Assembly (NCBI GenBank): GCA_963665085.2
Contig: CAXXXS010000002.1
Location: 1,116,001 to 1,180,000, forward strand
Direction: 5' to 3'
DNA: 64,000 nt
DNA from: G963665085 sp963665085
GTDB lineage: Bacteria > Bacteroidota > Bacteroidia > Bacteroidales > JAAAOM01
Below, in pieces: positions 19,005 to 28,600 of this stretch. A program made the position numbers and the translations under genes. How positions within the stretch are numbered: the first letter of the stretch is position 1; each line of letters begins with the position of its first letter. The notes beneath the pieces are model-generated. The model ran no database searches and was not told the DNA's origin. It saw nothing but the letters and a program-made list of their open reading frames with translations.

Positions 19005-19379
19005 ACATCTAGTTCTAAAAGCAATCAATTTTGGATAACAGAAAGCATAATAAACATTGCTCTTGGGCTTGTTTTCGTCTCTTTTCCTGAAGAATTAGCA
19101 TCTGTCTTTATCGCCATTTTTGGCGTTTTGGCTTTTGTTATCGGATTAATAAAACTAATGGCTTATTCAAGATTCAGAAAGTCTTATGTTAACCCGATTT
19201 TAATGCTTTTAGAAAGCCTCTATTATCTAGTCCTGGGTATTTTAATTTTCGCTAATCCTTTTGAAAGTTTAGAAGTTATCGTTCGGTTAATTGGTTTATT
19301 CCTGCTTGTTTATGGAATTATGGATTTGCTAAATCTGAAGAAAAAATCAAACGAGAATGATTATGAAGTGCTTGAATAA
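19005..19379 (+). CDS. DUF308-like small membrane protein, start codon unclear
   Basis: The frame is open from 19005 and encodes two similar halves of the DUF308/HdeD kind: ITESIINIALGLVFVSFP with the following helix, and LLESLYYLVLGILIFANP with the following helix, ending DLLNLKKKSNEN. Together they give about four membrane segments. The first half lies upstream of the only strong alternative start, TTG at 19128, and contains no ATG, GTG or TTG at a sensible place. Either an unusual start (ATA/ATT near 19035-19058) is used or the start has been lost and the gene is decaying. Confidence 0.5.
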   Translation, partial: TSSSKSNQFWITESIINIALGLVFVSFPEELASVFIAIFGVLAFVIGLIKLMAYSRFRKSYVNPILMLLESLYYLVLGILIFANPFESLEVIVRLIGLFLLVYGIMDLLNLKKKSNENDYEVLE

Positions 19380-19433
19380 TTTATAAGGAGACTGGAGAAT
19401 GGAAATCGGAAAAAGGGAGAAAGAAGAAGGAGA

Positions 19434-19469
19434 AAGTGATAAGTGATTGAGTAAATAAGTGATAAGTGA
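19434..19469. repeat. 13-bp direct repeat in purine-rich intergenic DNA
   Basis: AAGTGATAAGTGA occurs at 19434-19446 and again at 19457-19469, a 23-bp period, inside a purine-rich stretch from about 19385 to 19490. No gene is seen here. Confidence 0.6.
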
Positions 19470-19527
19470 AGAGTAGATAGTTGGGGAGTGGTGCTTTAGA
19501 GTTCGATAGGATTTAAACTTTGTGATT

Positions 19528-19582
19528 CTTTGCGCTCTTTGTGGTTAAATAATAAACCGCTAAGAGCGCAAAGTCTTTTTTT
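19528..19582 (+). repeat. Long palindrome with T-tract (possible terminator or mobile intergenic repeat)
   Basis: Arms 19528-19546 and 19555-19573 pair at 17 of 19 positions, including a perfect 12-bp outer stem (CTTTGCGCTCTT), followed by TCTTTTTTTT. It can end transcription of the DUF308-like gene. The arm sequences resemble repeated intergenic hairpins of Bacteroidota genomes. Confidence 0.65.
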
Positions 19583-19586
19583 TCAC

Positions 19587-20228
19587 CTAAAATAAATTAA
19601 GTCCTATAGCAACGATAAACATATTGTCTCTTAAATCGGTATTGAATGATTCACTACCGAAATTAACAGAATCACCTAGTTTGCTTAAATTTCCTTCATA
19701 ACGAAAATCAAGGGTTATATCGCTGATATCGAATCCAAAACCTACCTGATAACCGACAGTAGCCTGGTTATAATTTTGTTTCACTTCATCGAGGATACCA
19801 CCTTCACGGGCATCGTTTGTTAGCATATAATTAAATACGGGTCCTGCATCAATATGTAAAATCCCACCAAAAGATTTACCTACTAAAACAGGAACTTCAA
19901 TTTTATTATACGATAAGTCCCATGCCTCACTCAGGTTATTATCGCCGTCAATATTAATTTGCCCTTTTACAGAAGAGAACATAACCTCTGGTTGCAGATA
20001 AAAACTGGCTATAGTAACTCGACCAAATAATCCTGCATGGAAACCAACTTTTCTGTCTCCTGAAGTATATGTAAGTTGATTACCATCATAACTAAAACTC
20101 TCATCAACTACAGCTTTTGCTGCGCTAATCCCTACTTTTGGCCCAAATCTTAAAAACTGAGATTTTGCTGATACTGTTGTAATAGATATTACAAATATTG
20201 CTACAATAATTTTTCTTAAAATTTTCAT
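19587..20228 (-). CDS. Outer membrane beta-barrel protein (PorT-like)
   Basis: A protein of about 213 residues with a signal peptide (MKILRKIIVAIFVISITTVSAKSQ) and a barrel-like alternation of short hydrophobic strands: FLRFGPKVGISAAK, VGFHAGLFGRV, FYLQPEVMFSS, KIEVPVLVGKSFGGILHIDAGPVF and the terminal FIVAIGLNLF with a final aromatic residue. This is the PorT/OMP_b-brl_2 pattern of small porin-like proteins. ATG at 20228 is preferred because it starts the signal peptide directly; the frame is open to 20270 with ATGs at 20234, 20267 and 20270. Confidence 0.8.
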   Translation of the reverse strand: MKILRKIIVAIFVISITTVSAKSQFLRFGPKVGISAAKAVVDESFSYDGNQLTYTSGDRKVGFHAGLFGRVTIASFYLQPEVMFSSVKGQINIDGDNNLSEAWDLSYNKIEVPVLVGKSFGGILHIDAGPVFNYMLTNDAREGGILDEVKQNYNQATVGYQVGFGFDISDITLDFRYEGNLSKLGDSVNFGSESFNTDLRDNMFIVAIGLNLF

Positions 20229-20394
20229 ACGCATAGAATTAAGTTTTTTAATCTTTTCATGAACCATCATAAAAATTTGTTCTCAAATCTTTATAAAGAA
20301 CAAAAAAAATTACGATAGTTGCATATTTCTTAATTTAGTACTCCAAAGAAAACAAGAAATATACCATAATTATTGCTCAAAATTTAATTTTATC

Positions 20395-20424
20395 TGTAAC
20401 CGGTATAAAAGTTTTAGCGTCGTA
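20395..20424 (+). promoter_or_regulatory. Candidate ECF-type promoter upstream of the sigma gene
   Basis: TGTAACC ending at 20401, a 16-bp spacer, and CGTC at 20418-20421 match the AAC-N16-CGTC layout of many ECF sigma promoters. The sigma gene starts at 20437, so this fits autoregulation. Confidence 0.45.
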
Positions 20425-20436
20425 AAGACATGTACA

Positions 20437-21012
20437 ATGGAACAAAAAGACGATAAATATTTTATAAAACGCGTTAAACAGGGTGATAGCCAGGCTTTTT
20501 CTTTTCTTATTGAAAAGCATCAGAATATGGTATTTACGCTTGCCTATAGAATGCTAAAAAATATTGAGGATGCCGAAGAAATTGCACAGGATGTATTTTT
20601 AAAAGTTTATCAGCATATCGATAGTTTTAAAGGAAAATCAAAATTCTCAACATGGCTCTACCAAATAGTTTACAATGCTTGCATTAGTAAATTAAGAAAA
20701 AAGAAATTAGATGTTGATTCAATAGAAAACCTTTATAAAACAGAAATTACCTCAACTGAATGCCGTGAAGTTGAACAGATAATTGCAAGTAAAGAAAAAC
20801 ACCAGTTGATAAAAAATGCACTTTTGGAGTTAGAGCCGGATGATAGTTTTCTTTTAACTTTGTTTTATCTTAAAGAATTAGATCATAAGGAAATATCGAA
20901 AATTACTGCGTTAACAAGAGAAAATATCAAGGTCAAGATATTCAGGGCACGAAAAAAATTATTTGACATTTTTAAAAAACATATGGGAGAAGAAGTTTAT
21001 TCGTTACTTTAA
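20437..21012 (+). CDS. ECF RNA polymerase sigma factor
   Basis: A 191-residue sigma-70 family protein of the extracytoplasmic-function type. Region 2 is seen in FTLAYRMLKNIEDAEEIAQDVFLKVYQHIDSFKGKSKFSTWLYQI (about residues 35-80), with the DAEEIAQDVF core-binding helix, and region 4 in DHKEISKITALTRENIKVKIFRARKKLF (about 150-178). It is followed 11 bp later by a membrane protein gene that looks like its anti-sigma factor, and a candidate ECF promoter sits in front. Confidence 0.9.
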   Translation: MEQKDDKYFIKRVKQGDSQAFSFLIEKHQNMVFTLAYRMLKNIEDAEEIAQDVFLKVYQHIDSFKGKSKFSTWLYQIVYNACISKLRKKKLDVDSIENLYKTEITSTECREVEQIIASKEKHQLIKNALLELEPDDSFLLTLFYLKELDHKEISKITALTRENIKVKIFRARKKLFDIFKKHMGEEVYSLL

Positions 21013-21023
21013 AATTAAAAACG

Positions 21024-21416
21024 ATGAAGAATAAAGCAGATATAACCACAAGTAATCTTTTCAAAGAGATAGGGACTGAAAGTCCTTCACAGGATTTCAA
21101 AAACAAGGTAATGGACAAAATCTATTCTTTGGAAAAGTCGAAAAGCAAATACGAACCTTTATTATCAAAGAAAGCTTGGATTTGGATTATTACCATTACA
21201 AGTTCGTTAATTACACTGCTTTTCTTGACTGGCCCTGACACAAAAGATTTAAAATTCCCCTTTAGTTTCTCTATAAATCTCTCATTTAATTTTCCGAAAA
21301 TTTCATTATCGTTTCCAGATTATAACATCCCTGAATTTTGGATGTATCTTGTACTGATATTACCAATATTTTTCATTTCTGAGAGAATCATTCAGAAATT
21401 TTTAAAAAAAGCATAA
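21024..21416 (+). CDS. Putative anti-sigma factor, membrane-anchored
   Basis: A 130-residue protein with a cytosolic N-terminal part of about 48 residues, two membrane segments (about 51-66 and 108-125) and a short beta-rich loop between (FSFSINLSFNFPKISLSFP). It has no HxxxCxxC zinc motif. The role is inferred from its place directly downstream of the ECF sigma gene and from the topology. Confidence 0.6.
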   Translation: MKNKADITTSNLFKEIGTESPSQDFKNKVMDKIYSLEKSKSKYEPLLSKKAWIWIITITSSLITLLFLTGPDTKDLKFPFSFSINLSFNFPKISLSFPDYNIPEFWMYLVLILPIFFISERIIQKFLKKA

Positions 21417-21484
21417 CCTTAAATCCGCAGGATAAAATTACAAACCGCAGAGAACGAAGGGTAGCGTAGAGAAAACTTCACCCA
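21417..21484. repeat. 68-bp intergenic repeat, copy A (inverted relative to copy B)
   Basis: It begins CCTTAAATCCGCA directly after the stop of the anti-sigma gene and ends CTTCACCCA. It matches the reverse complement of 25438-25505 over its whole length with only a few differences. The first 13 bp are identical to the terminal inverted repeat of the IS1380 element at 52850. Confidence 0.8.
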
Positions 21485-21543
21485 ATAGATTGATTTTTTT
21501 AGTGATCTTCAAGGAGGATAAAAAAAATAGTTTCATAACACAC

Positions 21544-21573
21544 AAAAAAACCGATACTCAAACTGAGTACCGG
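21544..21573 (-). terminator. Intrinsic terminator after the FKBP gene
   Basis: On the minus strand CCGGTACTCA, a short loop, TGAGTATCGG (10-bp stem with one mismatch) and a run of seven T lie about 30 bp past the stop of the peptidyl-prolyl isomerase gene. Confidence 0.75.
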
Positions 21574-21604
21574 CTTTCCTATTTTTTATGTTTTTTAAAG
21601 CTTA

Positions 21605-22300
21605 CTATTCAGCTTCAATTTCAATTAACTCAATTTCGAAAATCAACGTTGAATTAGGGGCAATTCCTTGATTACCTCTTGGTCCATAAGCAAGATGTGA
21701 AGGAATATATACTTTATATTTTGAACCAACATTCATGTGTTGAACTATTTCAGACCAACCTTTGATAACACCTTGTCCTACAGTAAATGAGAAAGGCTCA
21801 CCACGATCCAATGAACTATCGAATTTTGTTCCGTCAAGAAGTGTTCCTGTATAATGTGCTTTAACTGTTTGTCCTAATTTTGGCACATCACCTTCTCCTT
21901 TTAATAAGATTTCGTATTGAATACCGCTAGGTAATTCATAAACACCAGATTTAGTTTTATTTTGCTCAAGAAAAGCTTGTCCTTCTTCAAGAGTTTTTTG
22001 AGCTTGTTCTGTTTGTTTTTCTGTAAAATAATTATTTAAAAATGTTCCAGCATCTTGTGGAGTCATTTCATTAGTCCCTTCAATTGCAGCTTTCATTGCG
22101 CTATTTACAACTGCAAAATCCAACCCTTCCATTCCGCTACTTTTTGCTTGTGTTCCCCAATATATACCAAGTGCATAGTTAACGGAATCTTCTTTACTAG
22201 TAAGCGACACGTCTCCAACTTCAATGGTTTGATTTTTGCAAGACATTGCAAGACCAAGGAAGAGTGTAATAACTGTAACAGATAAAATTTGTTTGTTCAT
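21605..22300 (-). CDS. FKBP-type peptidyl-prolyl cis-trans isomerase, lipoprotein
   Basis: An envelope protein-folding enzyme that isomerises X-Pro bonds. A lipoprotein signal ends in LAMSC with Cys21. Residues about 40-115 form the FkpA/Mip-type N-terminal dimerisation helices (KEDSVNYALGIYWG, ending with an EEGQAFLEQNK helix), and residues about 130-229 form the FKBP domain with VKAHYTGTLLDGTKFDSS, GVIKGWSEIVQHMNVG and YIPSHLAYGPRGNQGIAPNS. The length of 231 is typical. Confidence 0.9.
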   Translation of the reverse strand: MNKQILSVTVITLFLGLAMSCKNQTIEVGDVSLTSKEDSVNYALGIYWGTQAKSSGMEGLDFAVVNSAMKAAIEGTNEMTPQDAGTFLNNYFTEKQTEQAQKTLEEGQAFLEQNKTKSGVYELPSGIQYEILLKGEGDVPKLGQTVKAHYTGTLLDGTKFDSSLDRGEPFSFTVGQGVIKGWSEIVQHMNVGSKYKVYIPSHLAYGPRGNQGIAPNSTLIFEIELIEIEAE

Positions 22301-22446
22301 TTTTTTTATTCGTTGATTGTTAAATAAGGTGCGAAGATAACTTTTTATTTTAACTTAAAAAGACAAGAAAAATTGCTGTTTATAAGTTCGGATAATTCTT
22401 GTGAAAGGGATATTAATTATTTTCTAATTTAGTAATTAAATAATAG

Positions 22447-24321
22447 ATGATAAATTGCGTTATTGTGTTTAAAAGCTTTCTTGCAACTATCCTTGTACTT
22501 TCTTTCCCTTCTGTGATGACTGCACAGAATAATTCAAACGAACCAAAAACATTGTTTGAACAGGGGAATTATTATGAATCTTTCATAGCTTCTAAAAAAT
22601 TATTAGAATCACTTCCTAATGATCCTGTCTATAATTACTATGCCGGAGCCAGTTTATTTCTTTTGGCTAGCAACTATGAAGAAAGCCTTGAATATCTTGA
22701 AAAAGCCGATTCTAGATTAACACCTAAAGAATTATACCTGTACAAAGGCAAAGCATTCTTATATCTATTCAGGCTTGAAGAAGCAAAAAGGGCACTGGAG
22801 CTTTACTCTCAGAATTTCTCTTTGATGAATGTAATTTCAGGAGAGGATACAGACTGGTCAAAAGCAGTTAATAACATGCAGGATGCATCCCACAATACAT
22901 CTGAGATAATTTTACTTGGAAGAGATACAATTTCAGAAAACACTGTTGTGGATTATTATAATACTATTGAAAACACTACGGGAAGTTGGACAACTAAAAG
23001 TTCTGATTATTTTAAAGATCTCGGGATTTATCCAGGAGAAGGATTTTATTATAAAAGCTATGAAAAATCAGAAGACCAATGTTATGTTATTACCGGAAAA
23101 AAGGGCTTAACAAGAAACGATTTGGATATTTATTACACTTGTTTAAGTGATGATATTTTTCAGCAGACCTTTGAAGCACTTCCAGTATTTATAAATTCCA
23201 GAAAAGATCAACGATATCCCATCTTCATCGAAAAGACCCAAACATTGTATTTTAGTAGTCCCGGAGATAAAAGTATTGGAGGATATGATATTTTCTATTC
23301 AACTTACGATAAAAGTAAGAACAGATGGAGTTATCCCAAAAACCTGGGATTCCCTATTAATTCCCCTTTTGATGATTTTTTGATTGGAACTACTGATAAT
23401 AATGGATTTTACATTGCCACGAACAGGTACCAGGAAAACAATCATATTGAAATAGTTTTGATAAAACAAGGTGAAGCAACAGAAAATATAAGCAATGCTG
23501 ATGCCTTACTTGCCAAAAGTAAATTCATTAAAGAAATTAAACCAAAAACTATCAATAAAGAACTAGTTAGTGCAATCGAAAATCTAAAAAAAGAAAATGA
23601 ACCAACCTCATTAAAAGAACAGTCAACAAAAAAATTAGACAAACAAAGCTCTCCTAAACCTCTTTCAAATGAAGATGTTTATAAAAAACAACTAGACAAA
23701 GCACTTACATTACAGCTTAAAGCAGATTCTGTGGGTCGTCTGGCTGATGCGAAAAGGTATCAGCTGGCTGATATCAAAGACCACAATGAACGTATAGAAG
23801 AAATAAAAGCTATTGAGAAATACGAGGCCGAAGCTGAAGAAATACAAAAAGAGGCCGACATTGCTTTTGCAAAAGTCCGTAAAATGGAACTTGAAGAAGA
23901 AGCTCAACATAAAAGCAGTAATTTAAAAGACGAAAAAAGTCAACAACAACAAATCCTGAAATCAAATTTAAAAAATGAGTTTAAAGTTTTTAGCTCATCA
24001 CCTTACTCAGCTCAAAATCCTTTTGACTTTGACTTCACAATTCCCAAAGGATTATTATACAGAATTCAAATGGGAGTCTTCAGCAAAGAAATCACATATG
24101 ATTATTTTGGTGGATTAAGTCCGGTTACAGGAGAAATTATTGAAGACAGAGGTCTAAAAAAATATTATATCGGGATTTTCTCAAACTTCTCTGAAGCAGA
24201 TAAAGCTTTGCAGCAAGTCCACCAGCAGGGATTTACTGATTCTTTTATTGTTGCATGGTTTAATGGTAATAAAGTATCAATAAACAGGGCAGAAGAAATA
24301 GAAAAAGAACTAAACAGGTAG
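22447..24321 (+). CDS. TPR / beta-propeller / SPOR-domain envelope protein
   Basis: A 624-residue exported protein. The signal peptide ends near SVMTAQ (about residue 26). Residues 30-125 are TPR-like helices (LFEQGNYYESFIASKKLLE), about 235-340 hold WD40-like PD40 blades (DQRYPIFIEKTQTLYFSS, GGYDIFYSTYDKSKNRWS), about 395-500 a charged coiled coil, and about 530-624 a SPOR-like domain (YRIQMGVFSKE, YYIGIFSNFSEADKAL) that in other proteins binds denuded peptidoglycan. It resembles the TPR-PD40 proteins next to type IX secretion and gliding genes, without the OmpA domain. It probably links envelope layers. Confidence 0.75.
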   Translation: MINCVIVFKSFLATILVLSFPSVMTAQNNSNEPKTLFEQGNYYESFIASKKLLESLPNDPVYNYYAGASLFLLASNYEESLEYLEKADSRLTPKELYLYKGKAFLYLFRLEEAKRALELYSQNFSLMNVISGEDTDWSKAVNNMQDASHNTSEIILLGRDTISENTVVDYYNTIENTTGSWTTKSSDYFKDLGIYPGEGFYYKSYEKSEDQCYVITGKKGLTRNDLDIYYTCLSDDIFQQTFEALPVFINSRKDQRYPIFIEKTQTLYFSSPGDKSIGGYDIFYSTYDKSKNRWSYPKNLGFPINSPFDDFLIGTTDNNGFYIATNRYQENNHIEIVLIKQGEATENISNADALLAKSKFIKEIKPKTINKELVSAIENLKKENEPTSLKEQSTKKLDKQSSPKPLSNEDVYKKQLDKALTLQLKADSVGRLADAKRYQLADIKDHNERIEEIKAIEKYEAEAEEIQKEADIAFAKVRKMELEEEAQHKSSNLKDEKSQQQQILKSNLKNEFKVFSSSPYSAQNPFDFDFTIPKGLLYRIQMGVFSKEITYDYFGGLSPVTGEIIEDRGLKKYYIGIFSNFSEADKALQQVHQQGFTDSFIVAWFNGNKVSINRAEEIEKELNR

Positions 24322-24449
24322 AAAATACTAAACTCTTACGTGGCATTTTTTTCACATAAACAAAAATCAGGATATATAAGTTTTTGAAACCTATTGTTGT
24401 TTTCAATGTATAAACATTAGTTAATACCGTAACCTTAAATCGAAAATAA

Positions 24450-25331
24450 ATGAAAAAGTCAAACTTATGTTTTGTAATAGCATTGCTATTTTTAATCGTT
24501 AGTTGTCAAAAAGAAGAAACCGGGCTTCCAATCGAAGAGCAAAGCTATTCTTTATCACTAGAAGAAGAAATAGCTGCATTAGAACAAGAACAAGAGGTAA
24601 ACTTAAAATGCTTAAGAAAACCACTTTGTTTTGAAGAGATAGAAGAAGCGACAGGCAGGTTAACACGTATTGATCTGCGAAAAAAGAGCAACAAGTCGAG
24701 ACCCGAATACATCACTATTTGGGAACAAGAGGAGGAGTTTAACTTACTTGATATGATTCCCGGAATTATGAGTGATATTGCTGTTGTTGATATCCCTCCT
24801 GGAGAATATGATCTTGCCCTAATTTATTTTGAGACAGGAACTGTAATTGTGGATGGACAACAATACGACCTTAATGTACCAACCATTGCCGGAGGAGAAT
24901 ACCTGTTTTTGAAGTTTTTACCAGCTTTTATCGTTGGAGAACATCTTTCTTACGATATCGAACTTAGTATTGATGTAAGTAATTCTTTTATTCCTAAGTA
25001 CACACACGTAAATGGAATAAAAGAATTATCAGAATTTCAATTCAGACCGCTTGTTATCGCAAGAAATCTAACTTCAAACGGTAGTATTGCCGGAGGTGTA
25101 GTTGATGAAAATGGCTTGCCTGTAGAAGGTGCTACAATTGCCATTGAAAACGATTCTTTTAGTACAAGTACAGTATCATATCCTACCGGTGAGTATGAGA
25201 TTAATGGAATACCTGAAGGTACTTATACCGCAACCGCCAGTTCTGAAGGTTATGAATCAATGAGTATGGAAGTTGAAATACTAAGAGGTAATTACATATT
25301 CAGAAATTTTATGCTTATATCGCAGGAATAA
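24450..25331 (+). CDS. Lipoprotein with DUF4382-like and carboxypeptidase-regulatory-like domains
   Basis: A 293-residue lipoprotein: the signal ends LIVSC with Cys19, followed by an acidic linker (EEEIAALEQEQE). Residues about 60-195 look like a DUF4382-type beta domain (RIDLRKKSNKSRPEYITIW, VVDIPPGEYDLALIYF), and residues about 210-293 are a CarboxypepD_reg-like beta sandwich (GSIAGGVVDENGLPVEGATI, GEYEINGIPEGTYTATASSEGYE). Probably surface- or periplasm-facing; ligand unknown. It stands alone behind the SPOR-domain gene. Confidence 0.7.
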   Translation: MKKSNLCFVIALLFLIVSCQKEETGLPIEEQSYSLSLEEEIAALEQEQEVNLKCLRKPLCFEEIEEATGRLTRIDLRKKSNKSRPEYITIWEQEEEFNLLDMIPGIMSDIAVVDIPPGEYDLALIYFETGTVIVDGQQYDLNVPTIAGGEYLFLKFLPAFIVGEHLSYDIELSIDVSNSFIPKYTHVNGIKELSEFQFRPLVIARNLTSNGSIAGGVVDENGLPVEGATIAIENDSFSTSTVSYPTGEYEINGIPEGTYTATASSEGYESMSMEVEILRGNYIFRNFMLISQE

Positions 25332-25437
25332 TTATTTCCTAAAATCCGTAAGTGTATTTTTAAAACCGCTAATTAAGCGTATTATCGCGAACCGAGGACA
25401 AAGGACGAGCTCAACAAAGTTAATTTTTCTACCCATT

Positions 25438-25505
25438 TGGGTGAAGTTATCTCTGCGTAACCCTGCGTACTCTGCGGTTTATGACTTTCCCCTGCGGATT
25501 TAAGG
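25438..25505. repeat. 68-bp intergenic repeat, copy B
   Basis: Reverse-complement counterpart of 21417-21484; it ends TGCGGATTTAAGG, the same 13 bp as the right end of the IS1380 element. Copies A and B face outward around about 4 kb holding the FKBP, SPOR-domain and DUF4382-like genes. Confidence 0.8.
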
Positions 25506-25534
25506 TATTTAAATAATTTAAGAAGATAAAAAAG

Positions 25535-25568
25535 TGCTGGCAGTTGAAAAATCCTGTCAGCATTTTTT
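25535..25568 (+). terminator. Intrinsic terminator upstream of the Lhr gene
   Basis: A 9-bp stem (TGCTGGCAG / CTGTCAGCA with one G-T pair) and TTTTTT. It would end plus-strand reading from the lipoprotein gene before the helicase gene. Confidence 0.65.
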
Positions 25569-25623
25569 ATTATGATAAGATCGATGGATTTTAGGTAAAT
25601 TTACATCCACACAAAAGATGTAA

Positions 25624-28600
25624 ATGGCACTTTCCCAATTTCATAAATCAATAGCCGACTGGTTTAACAAAAACCTTGGAGAACCGACTTTAGTTCAGCA
25701 AGAAGCCTGGCCTGCTATTAAAAATAATAAATACACCCTCATTGCTGCCCCTACCGGATCTGGAAAAACCCTTGCTGCATTTTTAGTTGCTATTGACAAT
25801 CTGGTAAAACAAAACATTAATGGAACTTTACAACAAGAAACCCAGGTTGTTTACATCTCCCCGCTAAAAGCACTTAGTAACGATATTGAGAGAAACCTCC
25901 AGGTTCCGTTAAAAGAAGTCAGAAAAAACTTAAAACAGGAATCCATAGAACTCCAGATTGAAGTTGCTGTAAGAACCGGTGATACAACACAACATGCAAG
26001 AACTGCTATGTTTAGGAAGCCTCCTCATATTGTTGTAACTACGCCAGAATCACTCTACATTCTATTAACAAGCGACAGCGGCAGAAGGTTATTATCAACA
26101 GTAAAAACTATAATCGTTGATGAGATTCATGCATTGGTTGGTGATAAGCGGGGCTCTCATTTATCTCTATCATTGGAAAGGCTCGAGAATTTAGCACAAA
26201 GCTCTTTATCACGAATTGGAATTTCAGCAACTCAAAAACCAATTGATGAAGTCGCCCGCTTCCTTGTTGGGAACCGATACAAAGAAGATATATATTCTAC
26301 ATGTAAAATTATTGACACAGGCCATAAACGAAAATTAGATATCAGCATGGAGATTCCCCATACTCCATTAAGCACCCTTATGCCGCATGAAGTATGGGAT
26401 GAGATCTACAAAAGGCTCATAGGACTAATTAATGAACATGAAACCACGCTAATATTTGTTAATACCCGTAGACTTGCTGAGCGACTTGCCCATAACCTCA
26501 CTAAACAAATTGGCGAAGAACATGTGATGGCGCATCATGGAAGCATGTCGAAAGAAAAAAGGTTGAAAGCAGAACAAAGCCTGAAACATGGTCAACTTAA
26601 AGTTCTGGTGGCAACGGCATCCCTTGAGCTGGGTATCGATATTGGTTCTGTTGACTTGGTCTGCCAAATTAGCTCGCCACATGGAATAGCATCGTTGCTT
26701 CAGCGCGTTGGTCGCTCCAGTCACCAGGTTCGTGGTATTCCCAAAGGAAGAATATTCCCCCTTACGCGTGACGATCTGATTGAATGCACAGCACTATTGG
26801 ATTCTATTCGACGAGGAGAACTTGACAGGATCATCATTCCGGAAAAACCTCTTGATGTCCTCTCACAGCAAATTGTTGCAGAAGTAGCATGCAGAGAATA
26901 CGATGTAAATGAGCTTTTCACCATATTCAAATTTAGTTATCCATTCAGAAATCTTACATACGAAGAATTTACCGAAGTTTTAAAAACGCTTTCTGAAGGT
27001 TATTCCTCTAAAAATGGAAGAAGAGGTGCCTACATCTACTACGACATGGTTCATGATAAACTTCGTGCAAGAAAAGCAGCTAAACTAACTGCGCTGGTCT
27101 CCGGTGGTACCATCCCCGATAATTTTAACTACGACGTTGTTCTCGAACCCGAAAACACGATCATAGGAACGGTTGACGAAGATTTCGCGATAGAAAGCAT
27201 TCCGGGTAATATTTTTCAACTGGGAAATAATTCATGGAGAATCCTAAAAATCGAAAACGGACGATTACGTGTTGAGGACGCCAAAGGATTACCTCCGAAT
27301 ATTCCTTTCTGGTTTGGAGAAGCTCCGGGACGAAGCTATGAGTTGTCTGATTCTGTTTCAAGATTAATTGATACGATATCAGAACATATAGGAAATATAA
27401 AAGACCATGTCGAAGAAAGTCTATTAGAAGCAAAATTTACAGATACCGAATGGAAAGACGAAGCTATATACTGGCTAATTCATGAAGTCGGAATTACAGA
27501 ACCAGCCGCAGATCAAGTAGTAACTTACCTAGGGATTGCGAAGATTAACTTAAGCAACCTGCCTACATTGAATAGAATTATTATCGAACGTTTTTTTGAC
27601 GAGGCAGGCGATATGCATATGGTTATTCATTCTTTATTTGGTAGCCGGTTTAATAAAGCATGGGGATTAGCATTACGAAAGCGATTTTGCAGAAAATTTA
27701 ATTTTGAACTTCAGGCAGCTGCCAATGAGAATTCCATTATTTTATCCCTGGGTGCAACCCATAGTTTCCCGTTGCAGGAAGTTTTTCATTACTTGAATCC
27801 AAAAACCGTTCGCGATGTATTAATTCAGGCTATGTTTGATGCTCCTCTATTTGAAGTCCGTTGGCGATGGAATGCGTCAATTGCTTTGGCTGTTGTAAGG
27901 AGAATGGCAGGGAAAAGAGTCCCTGCACAATTTCAACGAACACAATCAGAGGATCTAATTGCACATGTATTTCCGGATCAATTAGCATGCCTTGAAAACA
28001 TTGCCGGAGACAGGGAAATACCAGAACATCCTTTGGTGAACCAGACTATTCACGATTGTTTGTATGATGCAATGGATATTGAAAAGCTGGAAGAAATTCT
28101 GGAACTCATCTACCAAGATAAAATTGAAATGATTTCTATGGATGTTACCGAACCTTCTCCCCTGGCCCAGGAAATTCTTGTTGCCCAGCCTTATGCATTT
28201 CTTGATAACGTTCCCATTGAAGAACGAAGGGTAAATGCAGTTATGAAACGGCGATGGGTAGAAGTTGAAGACGCAAAAAATCTTGGTCAATTGGATACCG
28301 CTGCTATCAACAAAGTAAAAGAGGAAGCATGGCCCCAGGTTGAAAATCCCGATGAACTTTATGAAGCCTTGGCTTTAGGTGGTTTCTTAACACTTCATGA
28401 AGTAAAAAATAAGGAAGGCTCTGAAGCATGGTTTTCTTTTCTTAATGAGTTAATGAACGAAAACAGAGCAACTATTTTAAAAACTCAAAAAGACGGAGTA
28501 TTACTCTGCATTGCTATTGAGCGTTTACCAGAATTTAAAAAGATATATCCGAATGCAACCATAGAGCCAGAAATTGAAGTTCCTGAAAGGATAAAAAAAT

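Noticed and set aside
21417..25505. 4-kb segment as a composite transposon bounded by IS1380-like ends
   Set aside because: No matching target duplication at the outer flanks (ATAA left, TATT right) and no transposase inside.
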